Positions 14,546 through 19,242 of a stretch of 19,242 nt of DNA are shown here, piece after piece (within the stretch, counting starts at the first letter, position 1; each line of letters opens with the position of its first letter). A program made the position numbers and the translations under genes. The DNA is from JACDAS01 sp046262415. Lineage in GTDB: Bacteria > Actinomycetota > Thermoleophilia > Gaiellales > Gaiellaceae. The stretch is from assembly GCA_046262415.1 (NCBI GenBank), contig JBHEMU010000184.1:1-19242 (forward strand), given 5' to 3'. A model generated the notes under the pieces. That model worked only from the letters and a program-made list of their open reading frames with translations, made no database searches and was not told the origin of the DNA.

Positions 14546-14640
14546 GAGCGTGGATCTCTACCCGGATGTTCTCGTGCGGTCGGCTCAGACGGAGCACGGG
14601 CAAGCCCGCGCTCCTGAGGTCGGCGTCGCAGGCGACGCCT
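14544..14640 (+). repeat. 97-bp hairpin repeat, copy A
   Basis: Single copy, overlapping the last two bases of the thiolase stop codon and in the same orientation as copies B-D about 2 kb away. It differs from copy C at 5 of 97 positions with no gaps. It can form the central GGAGC-CGGGC/GCCCG-GCTCC hairpin and the GGCGTCGC/GCGACGCC hairpin; two changes (GCGCTC to GTTCTC) weaken the first hairpin. It lies in the 162-base gap before the dehydrogenase gene, upstream of that gene's promoter-like box. Confidence 0.9.
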
Positions 14641-14695
14641 AGGACGGCTGGCGGCGCTGGTACGTTCGCGCGCGCTCGCCGAGCCTCCCGCCGCG

Positions 14696-14701
14696 TACAG
14701 T
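14696..14701 (+). promoter_or_regulatory. Candidate -10 box (TACAGT) of leaderless dehydrogenase transcript
   Basis: TACAGT ends exactly 6 bases before the ATG of the 3-hydroxyacyl-CoA dehydrogenase gene, and no Shine-Dalgarno sequence is present. This suggests the gene is transcribed separately from the thiolase as a leaderless message. No clear -35 element is seen. Confidence 0.4.
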
Positions 14702-14707
14702 CTCGAC

Positions 14708-15541
14708 ATGACCTTCGGCCACGTCCTGGTCGTGGGCGCGGGGCAGATGGGCGGCGGCATCGCGCAGGTCGTCGCCGCGTCCGGCCGCCGCGTCTCGCTC
14801 TACGACTCCGCTCCAGGCGCAGCCGAGCGCGCGCTCGGCGCGATGCGTGCCAGCCTCGAGCGGCTCGCCGCCAAGGGCGGCGCCGCCCCGGACCAGGTGC
14901 TCGTGCGCGTCGAGCCCGCGGGTGAGGTCGTCGCGGCCGACCTGATGATCGAGGCCGTGGTCGAGGACTCCGCGGTCAAGGAGGACGTCTTCCGCCGCGC
15001 CGACGCCATCCTGCCGCCGGAGGCGGTGCTGGCCTCGAACACGTCCTCGATCCCGATCACCTCGCTCGGCGCCGTCACGGGGCGGCCCGAACGCGTGGTC
15101 GGCATGCATTTCTTCAACCCGGCGCCGATGCTGCCGCTCGTGGAGGTGATCCGGGGGCGCCAGACGTCGGACGAGACGGCGACCGCGATCACCGCACTCG
15201 CCCGCGAGCTGGGAAAGACGCCGGCCGAAGCGCGCGACCACCCGGGCTTCGTCTCGAACCGCATCCTCATGCCCTTCATCAACGAGGCCGTCCACACGCT
15301 CCACGAGGGTGTCGCCGAGGCCGAGGCGATCGACCAGGTGGCGAGGCTCGGCTTCGGGCACCCGATGGGGCCGCTCGCGCTCGCCGACCTGATCGGCCTC
15401 GACACGTGCGTCGCGATCATGGACGTGCTGCACGAGGGGCTCGGCGACGCCAAGTACGCGCCGTGCCCGCTCCTCCGCGAGCACGTGCGGGCCGGCCGCC
15501 TCGGGCGGAAGTCCGGCCGCGGCTTCTACGCGTACCCGTAA
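14708..15541 (+). CDS. 3-hydroxyacyl-CoA (3-hydroxybutyryl-CoA) dehydrogenase
   Basis: A 277-residue NAD(P)-dependent enzyme interconverting 3-hydroxybutyryl-CoA and acetoacetyl-CoA. The N-terminal Rossmann motif is VVGAGQMGGGIAQ (residues 8-20) with the ribose-binding acidic residue in SLYDSAP (Asp33). NTSSIPITSL follows at 111-120; catalytic His134 and Glu146 lie in GMHFFNPAPMLPLVEVIRG. The C-terminal domain reads DHPGFVSNRILMPFINEA, GFGHPMGPLALADLIGLDT and GRKSGRGFYAYP, typical of the stand-alone FadB2/Hbd type. Length is normal (about 280). It lies downstream of the thiolase, which supplies or consumes acetoacetyl-CoA. The substrate chain length is inferred from family, not proven. Confidence 0.96.
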   Translation: MTFGHVLVVGAGQMGGGIAQVVAASGRRVSLYDSAPGAAERALGAMRASLERLAAKGGAAPDQVLVRVEPAGEVVAADLMIEAVVEDSAVKEDVFRRADAILPPEAVLASNTSSIPITSLGAVTGRPERVVGMHFFNPAPMLPLVEVIRGRQTSDETATAITALARELGKTPAEARDHPGFVSNRILMPFINEAVHTLHEGVAEAEAIDQVARLGFGHPMGPLALADLIGLDTCVAIMDVLHEGLGDAKYAPCPLLREHVRAGRLGRKSGRGFYAYP

Positions 15542-15548
15542 GCACCCC

Positions 15549-15576
15549 TCAAGGTTCCGGCCGCAGGTGCCGATAG
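15549..15576 (+). promoter_or_regulatory. Sigma-28 (FliA/WhiG)-like promoter
   Basis: TCAAGGTT (15549-15556) and GCCGATAG (15569-15576), separated by 12 bases, match 6 of 8 and 7 of 8 positions of the sigma-28 consensus TAAAGTTT-N11-GCCGATAA; the related WhiG form TAAA-N15/16-GCCGATAA also fits. Transcription would begin around 15583, leaving a short leader with the GGAGG ribosome binding site of the HD-GYP regulator. It is by far the best promoter match for this gene. Confidence 0.55.
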
Positions 15577-15592
15577 AGGGGGTCCCCGAGAC

Positions 15593-15597
15593 GGAGG
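15593..15597 (+). promoter_or_regulatory. Ribosome binding site deciding the TTG start of the HD-GYP gene
   Basis: GGAGG lies 7 bases before TTG at 15605, supporting this unusual start codon. The protein begins RLLLVDDDPG right after it, which is exactly the first strand and acidic pocket of a receiver domain. Confidence 0.75.
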
Positions 15598-15604
15598 CAC
15601 CCGC

Positions 15605-16672
15605 TTGCGGTTACTGCTCGTCGACGACGATCCAGGTCTGAGGACGCTCCTGCGGACGACGTTCGAGGTCTTCGACATCGCGGTCGAGGAGGCCGAGAGC
15701 CCGGCCGCGGCCGAGGCGGCGATCGAGACTGCCCGCCCCGATGCGATCGTCCTGGACGTCGTCATGCCGGGCGGCGACGGGCTCGCGTTCTGCCGCAAGC
15801 TCAAATCGCGGGCGCGGACGCGGTCGATCCCGGTCATCCTCCTGACCGGCTCGGAGGGCGGAACTCTCGTCGCCGCGGATGCCGCCGGCGCCGACGCGTT
15901 CGTGCGCAAGCCTTTCAGCCCGCTGGACCTGCTCGGGGTCGTCGAGCGTCTCGTCGGGGGTCTCTACGGCGTTCCGTTCCGCGCGGAGAAGCCGCGCGGC
16001 GAGCAGGAGCAGTTGATCCTGTACGCCCGCGACCTGCGCCACCTGCTCGAGGTCGAGCGCGGCCAGCGCGCGCTCCTGGAGAGCGCCTACCAGGAGACCG
16101 TGCTCGCCCTCGTCAACACGCTCGAGTCGAAGGACACCGGGACGGGCGCCCATTCGCAGCGCGTGCAGCTCTACGCGATCGAGCTGGCGCGGGGGATCGC
16201 GCCGGACCTGGCCGAGCATCCGGGCCTGCAGTACGGCTTCCTGCTGCACGACGTCGGCAAGATCGGGATCCCCGACGAGATCCTGCGCAAGCCCACGGCG
16301 CTGACGGCGTCGGAGCGACGCTTGATCCGGAACCACACGATCCTCGGCGAGCAGATGCTGAGCGGCGTCGGGATCCTGCAGGGCGAGGGTCTGCAGGTCG
16401 TCCGCTCGCACCACGAGCGCTGGGACGGCCGTGGCTATCCCGACGGGCTCGCGGCTGACGCGATCCCGCTCGGCGCCAGGATCTTCGCCGTGGCGGACGC
16501 CCTCGACGCGATCACGAGCGACCGGCCGTACCACTCGGGCGTGTGCTGGGCCGACGCCGAGATCGAGATCGTCGCCCAGGCCAGCTCCCAGTTCGATCCC
16601 GACGTGGTCGAAGCCTTTCGCGGGCGCCGCGAGGCGCTGCGGGGGATCCATCACGAGCTGGCCGCGGCCTGA
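15605..16672 (+). CDS. Response regulator with HD-GYP domain (probable c-di-GMP phosphodiesterase)
   Basis: A 355-residue cytosolic two-component output protein. The receiver domain (about 1-120) has the acidic pocket VDDDP (7-9), phospho-acceptor Asp51 in AIVLDVVMPGGDG, Thr81 in LLTGS and Lys102 in VRKPF. A helical linker (130-165) leads to the HD-GYP domain with His183 in GAHSQRV, the HD pair His215-Asp216 in LLHDVGKIGIPD, IRNHTILGEQML, HHERWDGRGYPDGL (GYP at 277-279) and FAVADALDAITSDRPYH. All metal and signature residues expected for c-di-GMP hydrolysis are present. No cognate histidine kinase is encoded in the window. Likely transcribed from a sigma-28-like promoter; followed directly by three copies of the 97-bp repeat. 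Confidence 0.95.
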   Translation: MRLLLVDDDPGLRTLLRTTFEVFDIAVEEAESPAAAEAAIETARPDAIVLDVVMPGGDGLAFCRKLKSRARTRSIPVILLTGSEGGTLVAADAAGADAFVRKPFSPLDLLGVVERLVGGLYGVPFRAEKPRGEQEQLILYARDLRHLLEVERGQRALLESAYQETVLALVNTLESKDTGTGAHSQRVQLYAIELARGIAPDLAEHPGLQYGFLLHDVGKIGIPDEILRKPTALTASERRLIRNHTILGEQMLSGVGILQGEGLQVVRSHHERWDGRGYPDGLAADAIPLGARIFAVADALDAITSDRPYHSGVCWADAEIEIVAQASSQFDPDVVEAFRGRREALRGIHHELAAA

Positions 16673-16680
16673 GGGCCGCT

Positions 16681-16777
16681 GGCAGCGTGGGCCTCTACCC
16701 GGATGCGCTCGTGCGGTCGGCGCAGACGGAGCACGGGCAAGCCCGTGCTCCTGAGGTCGGCGTCGCGAGCGACGCCT
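16681..16777 (+). repeat. 97-bp hairpin repeat, copy B
   Basis: First of three head-to-tail copies, starting 9 bases after the stop codon of the HD-GYP gene. It differs from copy C at 5 positions. One of these (C to T) turns the mismatch in the central hairpin into a pair, giving a perfect 11-bp stem GGAGCACGGGC/GCCCGTGCTCC; another changes only the loop of the last hairpin (GCAA to GCGA). Confidence 0.93.
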
Positions 16778-16874
16778 GGGAGCGTGGGTCTCTACCCGGA
16801 TGCGCTCGTGCGGTCGGCTCAGACGGAGCACGGGCAAGCCCGCGCTCCTGAGGTCGGCGTCGCAAGCGACGCCT
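16778..16874 (+). repeat. 97-bp hairpin repeat, copy C
   Basis: Middle tandem copy, exactly 97 bases and directly abutting copies B and D. Three hairpins can form in order: GAGCG/CGCTC enclosing GGGT/ACCC (unit bases 3-30), GGAGC-A-CGGGC/GCCCG-C-GCTCC (48-71) and GGCGTCGC/GCGACGCC (79-96). The period of 97 is not a multiple of three, so the array is not an in-frame protein repeat. Confidence 0.94.
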
Positions 16875-16971
16875 GGGAGCGTGGGTCTCTACCCGGAAGC
16901 GCTCGTGCGGTCAGCTCAGACGGAGCACGGGCAAGCCCGCGCTCCTGAGGTCGGCGTCGCAAGCGACGCCT
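16875..16971 (+). repeat. 97-bp hairpin repeat, copy D
   Basis: Last tandem copy, differing from copy C at only 2 positions, which suggests recent duplication or gene conversion. Its end overlaps the stop codon of the convergent lipoprotein gene by two bases. Copies B-D together fill practically the whole 297-base space between the two convergent genes. Confidence 0.94.
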
Positions 16972-17389
16972 AGACGGGTTCCGTCGGCGGGGAGCCCCCG
17001 GTCTGGTGCCAGAGCACGATCTTGCCGTCCCGCACGCGGAAGACGGCGGTCGCCGTCGAGCCGGGACCGTCGCAGCGGCTCCGTTCCCGGTCGCCGAGCA
17101 GGAAGGTCGCGGTCGCATCCTCGCCGCTCGTCGAGATCGAGACGATCTTCCCCGAGCAGGGCAGCGCCTCGTTCCAGGCAAGGGCATCGGCGGGCGTCCG
17201 CAGGGTGACGACGCGGCCCCCCTGGATCACCTCCGCGCCCGGCGCGAACAGCCGCGCGGCCGCCTCGTTGTCGTCGGAGTTGATCGACTGGCTCCACGCC
17301 CGGACGACGCTCTCGGGCGAAGCGGGGCCGCCGCCGCACCCGGCGAGGAGGACGAGCGCGGCGAGAAGTGGCGCGAGCGGACGGCGCAA
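16970..17389 (-). CDS. Putative lipoprotein with NTF2/SnoaL-like domain
   Basis: A 139-residue secreted lipoprotein of unknown function. From the TTG at 17389 the N-terminus is a short signal peptide MRRPLAPLLAALVL followed by lipobox LAGC (Cys18) and a Gly/Ser-rich linker. The mature part ESVVRAWSQSINSDDNEAAARLFAPGAEV and the end AVFRVRDGKIVLWHQT resemble the small NTF2/SnoaL-like fold often found in actinobacterial exported proteins. Cys78 and Cys106 could form a disulfide outside the membrane. The open frame continues to an ATG at 17464, but that start would overlap the divergent acyl-CoA dehydrogenase and place a long non-signal tail before the hydrophobic stretch. A TATATT box precedes the TTG by 8 bases. 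The fold is recognised only from pattern. Confidence 0.72.
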   Translation of the reverse strand: MRRPLAPLLAALVLLAGCGGGPASPESVVRAWSQSINSDDNEAAARLFAPGAEVIQGGRVVTLRTPADALAWNEALPCSGKIVSISTSGEDATATFLLGDRERSRCDGPGSTATAVFRVRDGKIVLWHQTGGSPPTEPV

Positions 17390-17397
17390 ACGCGCTG

Positions 17398-17405
17398 AAT
17401 ATACT
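17398..17405. promoter_or_regulatory. Overlapping divergent -10 boxes
   Basis: TATACT (17400-17405, plus strand, towards the acyl-CoA dehydrogenase) and TATATT (17403-17398, minus strand, towards the lipoprotein gene) overlap in AT-rich sequence that stands out in this GC-rich region. The two transcripts would exclude each other. The -35 regions are weak on both sides. Confidence 0.45.
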
Positions 17406-17447
17406 CGGTGCCCATGCCAACTTCCCCGGGAGAAAGGACGCCGGCGG

Positions 17448-18611
17448 ATGGACTTCTCCCTCACTCCTGATCAGCGAGAGATCCAGTCGCTCGCGCGCGA
17501 GGTCGCCGAGGCGGAGATCGAGCCGCATGCCGCTGAGTGGGACCGCGAGCACCGCTTCCCGCGCGATCTGATCGGGCGTCTCGGCGAGCTCGGGCTGCTC
17601 GGCGTCTGTATCTCGGAGGCATACGGCGGCGCCGGCGCCGACTTCCTCTCCTACATCCTCGTGCTGGAGGAGCTGTCGCGGGCGGACGCGGGCGTGGGGG
17701 TGACGGTCGCTGTGCACACGAGCGCCGTGACGCTCCCGATCCTCACCTTCGGCACCGAGGAGCAGCGGAGCCGCTTCGTGCCGCCGCTCGCCCGCGGCGA
17801 GGTGCTCGGCGCCTTCGCCCTGACCGAGCCGGAGGCCGGCTCCGACGCCGGGTCGCTCCGGACGGCGGCGACGCCGAGCGCGGAGGGCTGGACGATCTCG
17901 GGCTCGAAGCAGTGGATCACGAACGGGGCTCACGCCGGCACGCTCGTCCTCTTCGCCCGCACCGACCCCGGCACGCCGGGCGCACGCGGCGTCTCGGCCT
18001 TCATCCTCGACGCCGACCACGTCCGCGTCACGCGCGAGGAGGAGAAGCTCGGCCTGAACTCGTCTTCGACGGTCGACCTCGTGCTCGAGGACGCCCCCGT
18101 CGCGCGCGACCGTCTGCTGCACGAGGAGGGCAAGGGCTTCGCGGTCGCGATGGCGACGCTCGACGGCGGCCGCATCGGGATCGCCGCGCAGGCGCTCGGG
18201 ATCGCGCAGGCGGCCTACGACGCGGCCCGCGCCTACGCGCTCGAGCGCAGGCAGTTCGGCAAGCGGATCGCGGACTTCCAGGCGATCCAGTGGAAGCTCG
18301 CCGACATGGCGACCGAGATCGACGCCGCGCGCCTGCTGGTGTACCGGGCGGCGTGGCGCAAGCAGGAGGGGCTCTCCCACACCGAGGAGGGCGCGAAGGC
18401 GAAGCTCTTCGCTTCCGAGATGGCCCGGCGGCAGACCGCGGAGGCGATCCAGGTGCTCGGCGGATACGGGTACACGAAGGAGTTCCCGGTCGAGCGCTAC
18501 TACCGCGACGCGAAGATCACCGAGATCTATGAGGGGACGAGCGAGATCCAGCGGCTGGTGATCGCGCGCTCGGTGCTCGGGCTGCGCCAGCCGGCGGTCG
18601 CCTCCGGATGA
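17448..18611 (+). CDS. Acyl-CoA dehydrogenase
   Basis: A 387-residue FAD enzyme catalysing the first step of beta-oxidation or a related acyl-CoA dehydrogenation. The N-terminal helical domain begins MDFSLTPDQREIQSLAREVAEAEI. FAD and substrate segments are ALTEPEAGSDAGSL (about 124-137) and KQWITNGAHAG (around 155-165). The C-terminal part has ERRQFGKRIADFQAIQWKLADM and QVLGGYGYTKEFPVERYYRDAKITEIYEGTSEIQR, with the catalytic base Glu362 in IYEGTSEIQ at the position used by short- and medium-chain enzymes. Length is normal. The ATG at 17448 has a ribosome binding site AGAAAGGA 9 bases upstream. The electron acceptor would be electron-transfer flavoprotein, not encoded here. Its stop overlaps the next gene (ATGA). 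Chain-length specificity is unknown. Confidence 0.96.
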   Translation: MDFSLTPDQREIQSLAREVAEAEIEPHAAEWDREHRFPRDLIGRLGELGLLGVCISEAYGGAGADFLSYILVLEELSRADAGVGVTVAVHTSAVTLPILTFGTEEQRSRFVPPLARGEVLGAFALTEPEAGSDAGSLRTAATPSAEGWTISGSKQWITNGAHAGTLVLFARTDPGTPGARGVSAFILDADHVRVTREEEKLGLNSSSTVDLVLEDAPVARDRLLHEEGKGFAVAMATLDGGRIGIAAQALGIAQAAYDAARAYALERRQFGKRIADFQAIQWKLADMATEIDAARLLVYRAAWRKQEGLSHTEEGAKAKLFASEMARRQTAEAIQVLGGYGYTKEFPVERYYRDAKITEIYEGTSEIQRLVIARSVLGLRQPAVASG

Positions 18612-19201
18612 GCAGCCGCGCCAGGGACGAGCCCGTCCGGCTGACGCGGATCTACACCCGCGGCGGCGACTCGGGCGAGACGAGCCTCGGCGACGGCTCG
18701 CGGACGGCGAAGATCGACTGCCGGATCGGGGCGTTCGGGGCGGTCGACGAGCTGAACTCGCACCTCGGGGTCGTGCTCGCTGAGGGTGTGCCGGAGTCGC
18801 TACGAGCGCCGCTCGAGCGGATCCAGAACGAGCTCTTCGACGTCGGCGCCGACCTCTGCGTCCCCTTCCACGAGCGGCCGGACGAGCAGCGGCTCCGCGT
18901 CGGCCAGGGGCAGGTGGACGAGCTGGAGCGGCTCTGCGACGCCTTCAACGCCGGCCTGCCGGAGTTGCGGAGCTTCGTCCTGCCCGGCGGCTCGCCGGCC
19001 GCCGCGCGCCTCCACGTGGCCCGCACCGTCTGCCGGCGCGCCGAGCGGGACGCCCTCGTCGCCGACCGCGAGCACGGGATCAACCCGCTCGTCCTCGTCT
19101 ACCTGAACCGGCTCTCCGATCTGCTCTTCATCCTGGCGAGGGCCGCGAATGCGGCCGCGGGCGTGGACGAGCCGCTCTGGGGCCCGGGCGCATCGCGCTG
19201 A
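18608..19201 (+). CDS. Cob(I)alamin adenosyltransferase, PduO type
   Basis: A 197-residue enzyme transferring the adenosyl group of ATP to cob(I)alamin to make adenosylcobalamin. The N-terminal ATP-binding motif is RIYTRGGDSGETSLGDGSR (residues 14-32), followed by CRIGAFGAVDELNSHLG; the C-terminal signature is CRRAERD and NPLVLVYLNRLSDLLFILARAAN, all typical of the PduO/MMAB family. The ATG overlaps the acyl-CoA dehydrogenase stop as ATGA, so they are co-translated. The pairing with acyl-CoA genes suggests supply of coenzyme B12 to an acyl-CoA mutase (methylmalonyl- or similar), but no mutase is in the window. Confidence 0.94.
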   Translation: MSSRARDEPVRLTRIYTRGGDSGETSLGDGSRTAKIDCRIGAFGAVDELNSHLGVVLAEGVPESLRAPLERIQNELFDVGADLCVPFHERPDEQRLRVGQGQVDELERLCDAFNAGLPELRSFVLPGGSPAAARLHVARTVCRRAERDALVADREHGINPLVLVYLNRLSDLLFILARAANAAAGVDEPLWGPGASR

Positions 19202-19242
19202 CCGAGCTGCTGCTCACCTTCGCCGGCTCCTTCGTCGCCGGA
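19198..19242 (+). CDS. Possible start of a membrane protein (3' end missing)
   Basis: After the adenosyltransferase stop codon, a frame starting at a CTG that overlaps this stop (CTGA) reads LTELLLTFAGSFVAG and runs off the window. The hydrophobic character suggests the first segment of a membrane protein, vaguely like TauE/SafE-type permeases. Only 15 codons are visible and the start is non-standard, so this is a weak call. Confidence 0.3.
   Translation, partial: MTELLLTFAGSFVAG

Noticed and set aside
16703..16948. Small repeat-encoded proteins in the 97-bp array
   Set aside because: The unit length is not a multiple of three, so each copy is read in a different frame; no consistent peptide or ribosome binding site.
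16681..16971. CRISPR array
   Set aside because: Repeats are 97 bp, directly adjacent with no spacers, and no cas genes are near.

Overview
The window is about 19.2 kb of very GC-rich DNA with dense, mostly overlapping genes, frequent GTG and TTG starts, and several promoter-like TANNNT boxes lying 6-8 bases before start codons. Together with gene content (trp operon, fatty-acid enzymes, PduO-type B12 adenosyltransferase, HD-GYP regulator) this suggests an actinomycetotal chromosome, possibly a Thermoleophilia/Gaiellales-like lineage. The taxonomic placement is inference. I see no phage, plasmid, transposase, CRISPR, tRNA or rRNA.

Left part, minus strand (positions 9160 down to 1): a tryptophan operon reads leftwards from a short leader peptide with a WGWHW motif (trpL) through an intrinsic terminator (a classical-looking attenuator) into trpE, trpG, trpD, a trpC-trpF fusion, trpB and trpA. 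Genes from trpE to trpB overlap by 1-11 bases. The only sizeable internal gap, between trpB and trpA, holds a strong G-quadruplex motif. Two further genes are appended: a metallo-beta-lactamase-fold hydrolase (20 bases after trpA) and a SAM methyltransferase (GTGA overlap). After a hairpin-bearing gap comes a nitrilase with its own promoter-like box, overlapped by a YqgE/AlgH-family gene that runs off the left edge.

Middle, plus strand (9231-13320): a four-gene carbohydrate-type ABC importer (MalG-type permease, lipoprotein binding protein, MalK/UgpC-type ATPase, MalF-type permease), divergent from the trp operon across only 70 bases.

Right part: a thiolase preceded by a large inverted repeat, a 3-hydroxyacyl-CoA dehydrogenase, an HD-GYP response regulator preceded by a sigma-28/WhiG-like promoter, a convergent NTF2-like lipoprotein gene, an acyl-CoA dehydrogenase, a PduO-type cob(I)alamin adenosyltransferase and the first codons of a probable membrane protein. 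Thiolase, dehydrogenases and adenosyltransferase fit short-chain acyl-CoA metabolism.

The most unusual structure is a 97-bp element present four times in the same orientation: one copy at the thiolase stop codon and three head-to-tail copies filling the space between the HD-GYP gene and the convergent lipoprotein gene. Each copy can form three consecutive hairpins, and differences between copies tend to fall in loops or improve pairing. The trp attenuator, the missing canonical start codon of trpE and the shortened TrpF domain are the other main points of interest.
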